Source: Leucobacter chromiisoli (GTDB lineage Bacteria > Actinomycetota > Actinomycetes > Actinomycetales > Microbacteriaceae). Taken from it: a DNA stretch of 64,000 nt. Below, in pieces: positions 16,432-25,859 of the stretch. The stretch covers positions 1-64,000 of the forward strand of contig NZ_JAEHOH010000008.1 of the NCBI RefSeq assembly GCF_016522505.1. Direction: 5' to 3'. Both the position numbers and the translations under genes were made by a program. Positions within the stretch are counted from its first letter, which is position 1. Each line of letters starts with the position of its first letter. The notes beneath the pieces were generated by a model. It saw only the letters and a program-made list of their open reading frames with translations. It was not told the DNA's origin and made no database searches.

Positions 16432-17880
16432 ATGCGGGTTCCCGAGACGGCGCTCGGCCTGCGCGACGCCCTGCGCAGGGGCGAGATCACGGCGCGCGAG
16501 GCGGTGGAGGCGCACCTCGCACGAGTGTCCGAGCGCGAGGATCTCGGCGCCTTCGTCACCGTGACGGCGGAGGCCGCGCTCGCCGAGGCCGACGCGGCCG
16601 ACCGGCGCAGGGCGGAGACCGCGGGCGACGCGCCCCTGCACGGCGTGCCGATCGCGCACAAAGATCTGATCGATGTGGCGGGGGCGCCCACGACGCACGG
16701 CAGCGCCGCGGTGCCGCACCGGGTCGCAGAGGCCGACGACCCGCTCGTCTCGGGGCTGCGGAGGGCCGGCGCGATCTCGCTGGGCAAGACGCAGGTTCCC
16801 GAGTTCGGTCTCACCGCCTACTCGGAGAACCTGGTCGCCCCGCCGGCCCGCAATCCGCTCGACCCGATGAGAACCCCGGGCGGCTCCTCGGGAGGCGCCG
16901 CCGCGGCCGTCGCGGCCGCGCTCCTGCCGTTCTCCCCCGCGAGCGACGGCGGGGGCTCCATCCGCATCCCCGCGCTGGCGTGCGGTCTGGTGGGGCTGAA
17001 GCCGGGGCTCGACGCCGTGCCGAGCGACCTCGCCCGGGGCGCGCGGGATCCCTTCGGCGCTCCGAAGCTGACCGTCTCGGGACCCCTCGCCCGCGACGCC
17101 GCCGACGCGGCGCTGCTCTTCGACGCGATGCGGGGCGCGGAGCACGAGCCCTCGCTCGAGGCGGTGCGGCGCGCCGAGAGCCTGACAGGGCTGCGCATCG
17201 GGGCGAGCACCGCCTCCCCCTTCGCGTCTGCGTTCCCCGTCGCGCTCGCCCCGGAGGCGCGACGAGCGTTCGAGCTCGCGGTCGACGGCCTCCTGGAGCG
17301 AGGGCATCGCGTGGACGAGGCGGACATCGACTACGACCCCTCCTACCCGGAAGCCTTCGCCGTCTCCTGGACGTCGGGCCTGGCGCGGCTCGAGATCGAG
17401 GCCGGATCCGAGCGCCTGCTCTCCCCGCTGACCCGCGCCTTCCGTGAGCGCGCGCTCGCCCGCACCGACCGTGAGCACCGCGAGGCCGGATCCCGCCTGC
17501 GAGCATTCGCCGCCGACGCCGCCCACCAGTGGGGTCACTACGACGCGGTGCTGACCCCCGGTCTCACGATGCTTCCGCCCCGGGTGGGGGCGTTCCTCGG
17601 CCTCCCTCCCGACGACGACTACCGCCTGCAGTGCGAGTGGTCCCCCTACACCTCGATGGTGAACGTCGCGGGCCTGCCGGCGGTCGCCGTACCGGTGCTG
17701 CGCCTGCCCTCGGGGCAGGCCATGGGCGTGCAGCTCATCGGCCGCTCGGGGGGCGAGGCGCTGCTGCTGCAGCTCGCCGCCCAGCTCGCGGCGGGGGCAG
17801 ACCGGGAGCGTTCAGCTCCTCGCCCCCGAGCGGGATACGATTGTTCAATGAACCAGTGCTCGAACCCGGCGGAGCGGTAG
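16432..17880 (+). CDS. Amidase signature family protein
   Basis: 482-residue Ser-Ser-Lys amidase. The catalytic lysine is in VPIAHKDLIDV (about residue 80). The glycine-serine stretch TPGGSSGGAAAAVAAAL follows at about 148-164. The acyl-enzyme serine is in DGGGSIRIPA (about 172-181). Substrates of the family range from nitrile-derived amides to peptide-like amides, and nothing here fixes the choice. TAGGGT (16420-16425) lies 6 nt before the ATG, suggesting a leaderless mRNA. The last 20 or so codons also contain the operator of the following LacI gene. Confidence 0.92.
   Translation: MRVPETALGLRDALRRGEITAREAVEAHLARVSEREDLGAFVTVTAEAALAEADAADRRRAETAGDAPLHGVPIAHKDLIDVAGAPTTHGSAAVPHRVAEADDPLVSGLRRAGAISLGKTQVPEFGLTAYSENLVAPPARNPLDPMRTPGGSSGGAAAAVAAALLPFSPASDGGGSIRIPALACGLVGLKPGLDAVPSDLARGARDPFGAPKLTVSGPLARDAADAALLFDAMRGAEHEPSLEAVRRAESLTGLRIGASTASPFASAFPVALAPEARRAFELAVDGLLERGHRVDEADIDYDPSYPEAFAVSWTSGLARLEIEAGSERLLSPLTRAFRERALARTDREHREAGSRLRAFAADAAHQWGHYDAVLTPGLTMLPPRVGAFLGLPPDDDYRLQCEWSPYTSMVNVAGLPAVAVPVLRLPSGQAMGVQLIGRSGGEALLLQLAAQLAAGADRERSAPRPRAGYDCSMNQCSNPAER
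17843..17853. promoter_or_regulatory. LacI-type operator before the regulator gene
   Basis: GTTCAATGAAC is a perfect 5+1+5 palindrome, 30 nt before the LacI start. The same TTCANTGAA core occurs twice upstream of the sugar operon at 25864-25895. Shared sites at both ends of the locus imply that the regulator controls itself and the operon. Confidence 0.75.
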
Positions 17881-17883
17881 CCC

Positions 17884-18885
17884 ATGGCGACGATCCGCGA
17901 CGTCGCACGTCTCGCAGGCGTCTCATACGGCACGGTGAGCAACGTGCTCAACCGTCCCTCCTACGTGCGGGCCGAGACCCGTGAACGCGTCATGCAGGCC
18001 ATCGCCGAGCTCGACTTCGTGCCCGACCAGCGTTCGCGCCAGTTCCGCCCGGGCCGCACCCGGACCATCGGCATCGCGGCCGCCGAGCTCGGCAACCCCT
18101 TCTTCCTCGACGTCGCGCTCGGCGCCGAGGAGGTGTGCCGCGAGAACGATCTGGGCGTCGTGCTCTGCAACAGCGCCTACGATCCCGTCCGCGAATCGCA
18201 CAACCTCGATCTGCTCGTGCAGCAACGGGTGCAGGGCATCATCATCTCCCCCGTCGACGAGAACAGCTCGCGACTCGAGATGCTGAAGGATCGGGGCGTG
18301 CCCATGGTGTTCGTCGACCGCGTCGGAGACGACCGCGACGTGTGGTCGGTCGTCGTCGACGATCGCGAGGGCGGAAGGCTCGCCGCGAGGCACCTGGTCG
18401 ATCGCGGCCATGGCCGCATCGCCTTCCTCGGCCACCCCCACAGATCCCCCAAGGTGGAGCTCCGCTACCAGGGCGCGCGCGAGGTGGTCGACCGCTCGGA
18501 CGGGGACATCACGCTCGAGCTCGTGAGATCCGCCTCCTGGACCGTGGAGGAGGGACGCCGGCTCGGCGCGCTCCTCGCGGCGCGGCCCGAGGATAAGCGC
18601 CCGACCGCCGTCTTCTGCGCCAACGACATGCTCGCGCTCGGTCTCGTGCAGGAGCTTCTCCGCGCGGGCCTCCGGGTGCCGGACGACATCGCGGTCGTCG
18701 GCTACGACGACATCGAGTGGGCGCGGCTCGGCGCGGTGCCGCTCACGACGATCTCGCAACCGCGCACCCTCCTGGGCCGCACGGCGGTCGAGATGATGAT
18801 CCGCCTCATCGACCGGCCGGGCCCGCTGCCGCAGGCGAACCACATCGTCCTGAAACCCGACCTCGTGGTGCGCGAATCGGCGTGA
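17884..18885 (+). CDS. LacI-family transcriptional regulator of the sugar operon
   Basis: 333-residue regulator. The N-terminal helix-turn-helix is TIRDVARLAGVSYGTVSNVL (3-22) with the hinge helix near 46-56. A periplasmic-binding-like sugar domain follows, with GIAAAELGNPFFLDV and VVGYDDIEWARLGAVPLTTI. GGAG lies 9 nt before the ATG. It converges on the sugar importer binding-protein gene. The shared operator core at 17843-17853 and 25864-25895 makes it the likely repressor of the 18974-25811 operon, with the imported sugar or a derivative as inducer. Confidence 0.93.
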   Translation: MATIRDVARLAGVSYGTVSNVLNRPSYVRAETRERVMQAIAELDFVPDQRSRQFRPGRTRTIGIAAAELGNPFFLDVALGAEEVCRENDLGVVLCNSAYDPVRESHNLDLLVQQRVQGIIISPVDENSSRLEMLKDRGVPMVFVDRVGDDRDVWSVVVDDREGGRLAARHLVDRGHGRIAFLGHPHRSPKVELRYQGAREVVDRSDGDITLELVRSASWTVEEGRRLGALLAARPEDKRPTAVFCANDMLALGLVQELLRAGLRVPDDIAVVGYDDIEWARLGAVPLTTISQPRTLLGRTAVEMMIRLIDRPGPLPQANHIVLKPDLVVRESA

Positions 18886-18927
18886 CGCGGCGCCGCAGGT
18901 GCTTGACCAGGCGCCGGTCGCAGAGGT

Positions 18928-18967
18928 GCTGCGGGGCGACCAGGCGCCGGCCCGGTCGCCCCGCAGC
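18928..18967. terminator. Bidirectional terminator hairpin
   Basis: A perfect 14-bp stem pairs GCTGCGGGGCGACC (18928-18941) with GGTCGCCCCGCAGC (18954-18967) around a 12-nt loop. It lies between the convergent LacI and sugar-binding-protein genes, 7 nt from the latter's stop codon. Confidence 0.8.
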
Positions 18968-18973
18968 GGGACT

Positions 18974-19960
18974 CTAGAAGGCGGGCTCCTCCGAGTCGAC
19001 GTTCTCCGCGGTCACCACCGTGAGCGGGATCGGGAGCCGGTCATCGACCTGCTCACCGTTCGCCGCCTTGATGATCGTGTCCAGCGCGAGCTTGCCGTCC
19101 TCGACCGGCGACTGCACGATCGTGGCGTAGAACTGCCCCGCCTTGATCGACTCGAAGGCGTCCTGCTGACCGTTGATGCCGACGACCGGAGGGATCGCAT
19201 CCATGTCCCTGCCGGCCTCGGCCCATGCGTCGAGGAAGCCCCGCGCCATGGTGTCGTCGTTCGCGTAGACGCCGTCGATGTCGTCGCCGAACCGGGTGAT
19301 GAGGTCGCGGCTCGCCACGAGCGCCTTCTGCTGATCGAAGTCGGCGTTCACCGTCTGGAGCACCTCGATGTCGGCCCCCTCGGCCTCGATCTGATCGGTG
19401 AAGCCGTCGGTGCGCCCGGTCGTCGTGGCGTTCCCCGCCTGGCCGCCGATGATGACGACCTTCCCCTCGCCCCCGAGCGCCTCGATCATGGCGTCCGCGG
19501 AGAGCTTGCCCTCCTCGTACACGTCGGGGCCGGTGAAGCTCTCGACGAGGTCGAGCGCTTCGTCGTCCATCGGCGTATTGATGAGCACGACCGGGATCCC
19601 GGCCGACTGGGCCTGGATCAGCCCGGGAATGTACGCCTGCGGATCGAGCGGCCACAGCACGATGCCGTCGGGGTTGCGCCCGATGCAGGTGGTGAGCTGC
19701 TCGGTGCCGGTCTGGACGTCGAAGTCCTGGCTGAGCATCGTCACCTTGGCCCCGGCCTCGTCGGCCGCCTCCTGGAACGCCTTGTTCGCGGGCGTGGCGT
19801 AGGCGTGGGATTCCGCTGCCGTGATGTAGCAGATCTCCTTGCCGTCGCCGTCGGCGGCATCGCCGCTCGACCCGCCGTCGGCAGCGCCGCCGCCCGAGCA
19901 GGAGGCGAGCAGCAGCGCCGCTGCGAGCGCCGTCCCGCTGAACAGCATCTTCTTGATCAT
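18974..19960 (-). CDS. Sugar ABC importer binding lipoprotein
   Basis: 328-residue RbsB-like binding protein. The signal peptide ends in LASC (Cys21). The sugar-binding fold shows YITAAESHAYATPANKAFQ, IVLWPLDPQAYIPGLIQAQ and GVYANDDTMARGFLDAW. The start at 19960 gives the lipoprotein signal and overlaps the upstream permease stop as ATGA; longer frames are shadows of the permease. Last gene of the six-gene operon, which is unusual because the binding protein more often comes first. Confidence 0.92.
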   Translation of the reverse strand: MIKKMLFSGTALAAALLLASCSGGGAADGGSSGDAADGDGKEICYITAAESHAYATPANKAFQEAADEAGAKVTMLSQDFDVQTGTEQLTTCIGRNPDGIVLWPLDPQAYIPGLIQAQSAGIPVVLINTPMDDEALDLVESFTGPDVYEEGKLSADAMIEALGGEGKVVIIGGQAGNATTTGRTDGFTDQIEAEGADIEVLQTVNADFDQQKALVASRDLITRFGDDIDGVYANDDTMARGFLDAWAEAGRDMDAIPPVVGINGQQDAFESIKAGQFYATIVQSPVEDGKLALDTIIKAANGEQVDDRLPIPLTVVTAENVDSEEPAF

Positions 19961-21012
19961 CGGATCGTCCTTTCCATTTCCTTCGGTTGAGAGCCGGCGC
20001 TCGTGCGGGAGAGCCGGCGGGCGAGCGTGGTCAGCGAGACATCGACGCCACGCTTCGAGTGGGTGAGCCGGTCGAGGAGGATGAGCAGCAGCAGGATCGC
20101 GCCGGTCACGATGTCCTGCACGTAGGCGGGGATGCTCTGGTACTCCATCGCGGTGGTGAGAGCGGCGAGGGTGAGCAACCCGCCGAGCGTGCCGAGCGCC
20201 GAGCCGACACCGCCTTCGAGGCGCGTCCCGCCGATCACCACGGCAGCGATGGAGGTCAGCACGATCGTGTCGCCGAAGACCGGCGAGCCCGTGTTGGAGG
20301 CGATGCCGAACGTGACGCCGGCGATACCCGCCATGAGACCGCTGAACACGAAGGCCCCGAACAGGTACCAGCGCGAGCGGATCCCGCTCGCCGACGCGCT
20401 CGCGGCGTTGCTGCCCACCGCGAAGAGGTTCCGGCCGACGACGGCGCGCGTGAGCCAGAGGTGGAGCAGGAGCAGCAGCACGAGGAAGATCGTCACGCGT
20501 GCCGACAGCGTCCACACGAGCGGCTGAGTGAGCGGGATCCCGAAGAAGGGATCGGTGCCGCTCACCGGCCGCGAATCGGTGATGAGGTGGCAGATCGCCC
20601 GGAAGAGCAGCATCGAGGCGAGCGTGGCGACGAGCGAGTTGATCCTCAGCACGGCCACGAGCAGTGCGTTGAAGCAGCCCGCCGCCAGCCCGACGCCGAC
20701 CCCCACCAGGGCGGCTGGGAACTGGCCGAGCTGGCCCTGGAGGCCGACGGCCGCGATGCTCGAGAGGGCGAGGATCGCTCCGCCGGAGAGATCGAGCTGA
20801 CCCGCGATGAGCACGACCGTCAGACCGATCGCGATGAGTCCCATCGTCGCCGCGCGGTCCAGCCCGAGACTGAGCGTGCGGGCCTCGAAGAAGCCGGGCA
20901 CGAAGGACGCGGCGATCACGAGCGTGGCGACGAGGATGACCACCACCCGGTAGCGCACGAGCCCGAGGAGCGCGAGCGTCCAGCCGCCCTGCACCGATGA
21001 CGCGGCCTTCAT
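19957..21012 (-). CDS. Sugar ABC importer permease (RbsC-like), second
   Basis: 351-residue BPD_transp_2 membrane protein with about ten helices. Typical motifs are GQLDLSGGAILALSS near residues 70-84 and VIGGTRLEGGVGSALGTLGG near 255-275. It overlaps both neighbours by 4 nt. Together with the 21009-22016 product it probably forms a heterodimeric channel. Confidence 0.93.
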   Translation of the reverse strand: MKAASSVQGGWTLALLGLVRYRVVVILVATLVIAASFVPGFFEARTLSLGLDRAATMGLIAIGLTVVLIAGQLDLSGGAILALSSIAAVGLQGQLGQFPAALVGVGVGLAAGCFNALLVAVLRINSLVATLASMLLFRAICHLITDSRPVSGTDPFFGIPLTQPLVWTLSARVTIFLVLLLLLHLWLTRAVVGRNLFAVGSNAASASASGIRSRWYLFGAFVFSGLMAGIAGVTFGIASNTGSPVFGDTIVLTSIAAVVIGGTRLEGGVGSALGTLGGLLTLAALTTAMEYQSIPAYVQDIVTGAILLLLILLDRLTHSKRGVDVSLTTLARRLSRTSAGSQPKEMERTIR

Positions 21013-22016
21013 GAGCGGCCTCCCTTCCGACGGAGGTAGATGTCGAGCGAGACCGCTCCGACGATGAGCAGGCCCTTCGCGATGCCCTGCACGGGGGTCG
21101 GAACGCCCTGCAGCACGAGGATGTTGTTGAGGATCGCCACGAAGAGAAGACCGCCGAGTGCACGGGGGATGCTGCCCGATCCGCCGAGCAGGCTGATCCC
21201 TCCGACGACCACCGCCGTGATCGCGTCGAATTCGTAGCCGGCGCCGATACCGGGCCTAGCCGTCTGCAGCGTGACGCCGAGGAGCACGCCCGCCAGGCCG
21301 CTGAGGCCCGCCGTCAGCACGAACGCGGAGGCGCGGGTGCGGGCCAGGGGCACGGCGCTCGCCCGAGTCGCGTCGGGGTTGCTGCCCGCAGCGTAGATCC
21401 ACCGTCCGAGCGTCGTGCGGGAGAGCACGAGATGCCCCGCCACCGCGACGACGAGGAACACGATCACGATGACCGGGATCCCGAACACGCGGCCGTTGAG
21501 GAACGCCTGCGCCGCCGGATCCGAGCCGTAGACGATGACGCCCCCAACGCTCCACTGCGCGATGCCGAGCACGATCGTGCTCACGGCGAGGGTGGTGATC
21601 ACCGGGTTGATCCTCGCGTAGCCGATCAGCAGGCCGTTGACGCACCCCGCAGCGAGCGCGGCCAGGATCGCGACGAGCGCTGCGGGCAGCGTCCCGATCG
21701 CGGGCTGGAGGCCGAGCGTCAGGATCGCCCCCACTGCGACCGTGGCGGGAACCGAGAGGTCGGCCAGCCCTCGTGTGATGAACACGAGCGTCATGCCGAC
21801 GACGATGACGCCGAGGATCGAGATGTTGATGAGGACGTTCACGAGGTTGCCGAGGGTGAGGAAGCGATCCGAGAGGATCGCGCCCACCACGAGCAGCAGG
21901 ACGATGCCGAGCGGCATGCCGATGAGCGGCACCGCGCGCGCCGCGAGGTTCGCCCGTGTCACCCGGCTCCTTCCCGACACTCCCGTGTGCGTCGTGTCGA
22001 GTCTTGTGGCGCTCAC
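21009..22016 (-). CDS. Sugar ABC importer permease (RbsC-like), first
   Basis: 335-residue BPD_transp_2 permease. Motifs are TRGLADLSVPATVAVGAILT near residues 85-104 and VVGGISLLGGSGSIPRALGG near 255-275. The start overlaps the ATPase stop as ATGA. Two different permease genes serve one RbsA-like ATPase here, as in the autoinducer-2 and some pentitol importers, whereas ribose importers use one. Confidence 0.93.
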   Translation of the reverse strand: MSATRLDTTHTGVSGRSRVTRANLAARAVPLIGMPLGIVLLLVVGAILSDRFLTLGNLVNVLINISILGVIVVGMTLVFITRGLADLSVPATVAVGAILTLGLQPAIGTLPAALVAILAALAAGCVNGLLIGYARINPVITTLAVSTIVLGIAQWSVGGVIVYGSDPAAQAFLNGRVFGIPVIVIVFLVVAVAGHLVLSRTTLGRWIYAAGSNPDATRASAVPLARTRASAFVLTAGLSGLAGVLLGVTLQTARPGIGAGYEFDAITAVVVGGISLLGGSGSIPRALGGLLFVAILNNILVLQGVPTPVQGIAKGLLIVGAVSLDIYLRRKGGRS

Positions 22017-23506
22017 GCCGTCACCGCCTCTCCTGTCGCTGCGTGCATGATGCTCGTCTCATCGGCCTCCGCACGCCCGAGCTCCGCAGAGACGCGGCCC
22101 TCGTGGAGCACGACGATGCGGTCGCTCACCGCGAGCACCTCGGGCAGCTCCGAGGAGATGAGCAGGATCGCGGTGCCCGCCGCCGCGAGTTCGCCGATGA
22201 TCTCGTGGATGTCCGCCTTCGCTCCGACGTCGACGCCGCGCGTGGGCTCGTCGAGGATCAGCACCCTGGGGCGTGCCGCGAGCCACTTCGCGATGACGAC
22301 CTTCTGCTGGTTGCCGCCACTCAGCGTGTCGACCGGCCTGTCGATGACGGGCGGCGAGACGCCCAGCGCCGCCACCTGCTCCTTCGCGAGCCGCTGCTCC
22401 TTCCCGCGGGAGATCCAGCCCCCCGCCGAGAGCCTGCCGAGGACGGGCAGGGAGATGTTGTCCTTGATCGACGCCGAGGGCACGATCCCGTCGCGCTTGC
22501 GATCCTCGGGAACGTAGGCGATCCCCGACGCCAGGCCCTTGCCCGGCGTACGGGCGCGCACCTCGGCTCCGTCGACGCGGACCGTGCCCGCCTGCGCCCG
22601 GTCCAGACCGAAGATGGCGCGCGCCACCTCCGTGCGGCCCGCGCCGACGAGCCCCGCGAGCCCCACGATCTCGCCCGCGCGCACCTCGAAGGAGACGTTC
22701 TCGAAGGCGCCGGCCCGGGTGAGCCCCTCGACCTCGAGCACGGTCTCGGCGATCGGGACGTCGCGCTTCGGGAAGACGTCGGTCAGATCGCGGCCGACCA
22801 TGAGCCGGATCATCTCGCCGGCGGTGAGCCCCTTCGATTCGCGCGTCTCGATCTGCCGGCCGTCCCTGAGCACGGTGACCCGGTCCGCGAGGTCGAGCAC
22901 CTCGCGGAGGCGATGGCTGATGTAGATGATCGCGATGCCCTCCTCGCGCATGCGCCTCACGACGCGGAAGAGGGCCTGCGCCTCGTGCTCGCTCAGCGAG
23001 GAGGTCGGCTCGTCGAGCACGATGATGCTCGGACGCAGCGCGTAGGCCTTCGCGATCTCGACGATCTGCTGCTGGCTCACCGTGAGAGAGCCGAGGATCG
23101 CTGAGGGGTCCATCCGGGCGTCGAGCGCCTCGAGCACCGCGACGGCCTCCTCGTGCAGTCGGCGCCGCTGCAGGATCCCGAAGCGCGAGGGGGTTCTCCC
23201 GAGCGCGATGTTCTCGGCGACGGTGAGGTCGGGCACGAGGTTCAGCTCCTGATAGACCATCCCGATGCCGCGCCTGCGGGCGTCGAGCTGGCCCGAGATG
23301 CGGGTTTCCTCGCCGCCGAGCAGGATCGTTCCCTCGTCGGGCTGATACACGCCCGCGAGGATCTTCATGAGCGTGGACTTCCCCGCGCCGTTCTCGCCGA
23401 CGATCGCGTGCACCTCTCCCGATTCGACCACGAGATCGACGTCGGAGAGCGCGCGGATGCCGGGGAACGATTTGGAGATGCCCCGCATCTCGAGGGCCGC
23501 GCTCAT
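22013..23506 (-). CDS. Sugar ABC importer ATP-binding protein (RbsA-like)
   Basis: 497-residue fusion of two ABC domains. The first has a full Walker A, GENGAGKST (37-45), and a drifted signature, LTVSQQQIVEIAKA. The second has a degenerate Walker A (GLVGAGRTE) and an intact signature, LSGGNQQKVVIAKW. This asymmetry is normal for carbohydrate-uptake CUT2 importers. It overlaps the DUF4432 gene and the first permease by 4 nt each. Confidence 0.95.
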   Translation of the reverse strand: MSAALEMRGISKSFPGIRALSDVDLVVESGEVHAIVGENGAGKSTLMKILAGVYQPDEGTILLGGEETRISGQLDARRRGIGMVYQELNLVPDLTVAENIALGRTPSRFGILQRRRLHEEAVAVLEALDARMDPSAILGSLTVSQQQIVEIAKAYALRPSIIVLDEPTSSLSEHEAQALFRVVRRMREEGIAIIYISHRLREVLDLADRVTVLRDGRQIETRESKGLTAGEMIRLMVGRDLTDVFPKRDVPIAETVLEVEGLTRAGAFENVSFEVRAGEIVGLAGLVGAGRTEVARAIFGLDRAQAGTVRVDGAEVRARTPGKGLASGIAYVPEDRKRDGIVPSASIKDNISLPVLGRLSAGGWISRGKEQRLAKEQVAALGVSPPVIDRPVDTLSGGNQQKVVIAKWLAARPRVLILDEPTRGVDVGAKADIHEIIGELAAAGTAILLISSELPEVLAVSDRIVVLHEGRVSAELGRAEADETSIMHAATGEAVTA

Positions 23507-24555
23507 GCGTCGCTCCTCTCGACGGAGGCGTTCGGGATCCTGCTCGGGCCGCAGTGGAACTCGACGCGATAGGAGACGCTCTCGCCCGGTTCGAGGTAGG
23601 GCAGCGTCCCGGCCTCACGCGCGGCCGCCCGGCCGCGGCTCCAGTCGATGCTCGTGGGTTCGAGGCCCAGCACGTAGTGCCCCTCCCCCAGCATCTTCCA
23701 CTGGTGCAGGCCGGGGAGGGTCTCGGAGTCGAAGCGGATCGCGACCCGGAGGTCGATGTCGGGGTTGTCGACCGAGACCTCTGCGTCGCCGCAGCCCGTG
23801 AAGTCATGCGTGAAGACCTGCTCCGCGTACCCCGGGACAGGCCCGGAGATGTCGAACCAGTCGGCCATGCCGGCCTCCGCCGCGGCGTCGCGGGGGGCGA
23901 CCGAGTTCGACGGGATCGCGAGCACGGCCGAGTCGTCGAGCAGCGGCCACCCGAGGTTCGCGTGGTACAGCACCATGTGCCCGGCGGGGGTCGACGCCTC
24001 GTTCGTGACGCGGTCCTCCACGATGATGCCGGATCCGCCGATCGGAACCCGGATCCGCCGTCGCAGCAGGAGGTTCTCGCCGAACACCGCGGTCTGCCGC
24101 ACCTCTCCCTCGACGATGAGCTCGTCGTCGGTCGTCTCGGTGCGGGTGACGGTCGCCGGAACGCTGCCGATGCGGCCGTGCATCGGGTAGTGGACGCCCT
24201 CATCGGTGCTCGCGGGGCCGAAGGTGTCGAGCCCGCAGCTCGCGAGGAGTCCGCCGCCGAACGTCCGCAGCCACTCGGTGCCGCGGTCGACCGTGCGGCC
24301 GGGCGCCGCGAAGCCCGTCGGCGACTGCCAGGCGATCGGCACGCCGCGATAGCTCGCGGCCCCGAGGTCCAGCGCTCGATCGGGATGCACGTTCACCGTG
24401 AGCCCGCCGCCGGAGGTGAGGGTCAGCCGGCGCGCGCCCCGCGCGGCGCCCTGGGTCTCGACCAGGTCGTCGATCCCCGCGAGCTGCCTGAGGGTGCCCA
24501 TGCGACGCCGGGCCTCGGCCGGCGGCCGTCCGTAGAGGAGAGGTGCCCCGGCCAT
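23503..24555 (-). CDS. DUF4432 family protein (aldose-epimerase-like fold)
   Basis: 350-residue protein resembling the DUF4432 group of galactose-mutarotase-like beta-sandwich proteins. Recognisable parts are VHPDRALDLGAASYRGVPIAW near the N-terminus, GGLLASCGLDTFGPA, HGRIGSVPA, LYHANLGWPLL and HQWKMLGEGHYVLGLEP. Histidines in HGRIG and YHANLG are candidate catalytic residues. It sits between an isomerase-like gene and the importer ATPase, so it probably handles the imported sugar, for example as a mutarotase. That activity is inference. Confidence 0.85.
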   Translation of the reverse strand: MAGAPLLYGRPPAEARRRMGTLRQLAGIDDLVETQGAARGARRLTLTSGGGLTVNVHPDRALDLGAASYRGVPIAWQSPTGFAAPGRTVDRGTEWLRTFGGGLLASCGLDTFGPASTDEGVHYPMHGRIGSVPATVTRTETTDDELIVEGEVRQTAVFGENLLLRRRIRVPIGGSGIIVEDRVTNEASTPAGHMVLYHANLGWPLLDDSAVLAIPSNSVAPRDAAAEAGMADWFDISGPVPGYAEQVFTHDFTGCGDAEVSVDNPDIDLRVAIRFDSETLPGLHQWKMLGEGHYVLGLEPTSIDWSRGRAAAREAGTLPYLEPGESVSYRVEFHCGPSRIPNASVERSDA

Positions 24556-24557
24556 GC

Positions 24558-25811
24558 TCAGAACCCGAGTTCGGCGCGCTCTGCGTCGAGCTGCCGGTTG
24601 CCGGGGCCGAAGTGCTTGAGCAGCACGAGATCATCGGTCGTCGAGGTGTTCGTGACGGTCACCCCGGCCTCCGCGGCGGCCGACGTGATGAAGAACTCGT
24701 CGCTCGAGAGCTGACCGTATCGGATGCTCGAGATCGCGGCGACGGGAAGCCCGTTCAGGAGGCCCTGACCGGCGACGGCGATGAGGCCGTGGGCGTCCCG
24801 ATCCGCGACCCTGACGGTGCCCCCGGGTGCCACGGTGAGCTCCTTCGCGCTGAACGCTGGTGAGCGGTAGGTGATCCAGGACTCGACGAACTCGGGGGAT
24901 CCCGTGCGGCTCTCGACCGTCTCGACGGGAGGGGTGAAGCGGTGGCTCCAGAACTCCGGATCCACGTTGCGCTCCCAGTCGACGAGTTCGAGGATGAAGT
25001 CGAGATCGCCGACGCGATCCTCGGGCACGTCCTTCCAGAGGAGCTCGTCGGGGACCTCGCGGTTGTTCGACCAGGACTCGGTCATGGCGAACACGTCGCA
25101 CGCGGACTGCGGCTCGTAGGTGCACATGCTCGCGGGGGCGTGCAGAACGCCCGCGGGCACGTCCCAGCCGGTCCCCGGCGTGATGCGGTAGGCCTTCGAG
25201 AGTTCGGTGATGCGGTTGTCGCCGCCCGCGAGGAACGCCGCGAGCTTCTCGCGGAGCTCGTCCTTCGTGACCTCCGGATGCAGGCCGAAGAAGGTGTACG
25301 GGAACCGACCGCCGTGGTTGTTCATCTGCGGCGGGAAGTAGTAGGCCTCGGGCTTGCCCGGCTTGCCGACGAGCGCGGCGTGCTCGTCGCGGTGATGGAT
25401 GTGGAAGGGCAGCGGGAACTCGTTGTCGAAGAACTTCGAATACATCGGCCACAGCCCGTGGCTGTCCCAGAGACCGCCGATGGCATCACCCTTCGCGTGC
25501 GCGATGAACTCGTCCAGGGGGATCACGCCCCCCTCGGGATCGAGCACGAGGCTGAGCCCCTCGAAGGGATCGGTGAGCGGACCGTTGTCGGCGCGCACCG
25601 CACTCGCGAGCCAGCGCTCGTCGATGCCGCCGCGCTCCTTGCCGAGCGGGAAGTAGTCGTCCTGGTGCAGGCGGATCCTGCGGCCCGGCGTGCAGAACGC
25701 GCGCGGCACCCAGGCCGGCGCGAGGCGGAGGATGCCGCCCGCCTCGTTCATCGCCCGCTCGATCGCGGCCTCGGACCCGGTGACTCCTGCGTAGGGGCCG
25801 GCTTGTGCCAT
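24558..25811 (-). CDS. Cupin-type sugar isomerase-like protein (class I mannose-6-phosphate isomerase-like)
   Basis: 417-residue protein with the layout of class I phosphomannose isomerase. A metal site is visible in PLPFHIHHRDEHAALVG (about residues 134-150), with a downstream VPAGVLHAPASMCTYEPQS (about 222-240) that supplies a further histidine. A C-terminal cupin-like domain starts around 320. First gene of the operon, immediately after the double operator. It has GAAGGAG before the ATG. With no sugar kinase in the operon, it may act on a free sugar rather than a phosphate, which is inference. Confidence 0.82.
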   Translation of the reverse strand: MAQAGPYAGVTGSEAAIERAMNEAGGILRLAPAWVPRAFCTPGRRIRLHQDDYFPLGKERGGIDERWLASAVRADNGPLTDPFEGLSLVLDPEGGVIPLDEFIAHAKGDAIGGLWDSHGLWPMYSKFFDNEFPLPFHIHHRDEHAALVGKPGKPEAYYFPPQMNNHGGRFPYTFFGLHPEVTKDELREKLAAFLAGGDNRITELSKAYRITPGTGWDVPAGVLHAPASMCTYEPQSACDVFAMTESWSNNREVPDELLWKDVPEDRVGDLDFILELVDWERNVDPEFWSHRFTPPVETVESRTGSPEFVESWITYRSPAFSAKELTVAPGGTVRVADRDAHGLIAVAGQGLLNGLPVAAISSIRYGQLSSDEFFITSAAAEAGVTVTNTSTTDDLVLLKHFGPGNRQLDAERAELGF

Positions 25812-25859
25812 CTTCCACTCCTTCGTGTCTCTGCGCCGCGCTCGTTCTGCAGCTTCATC

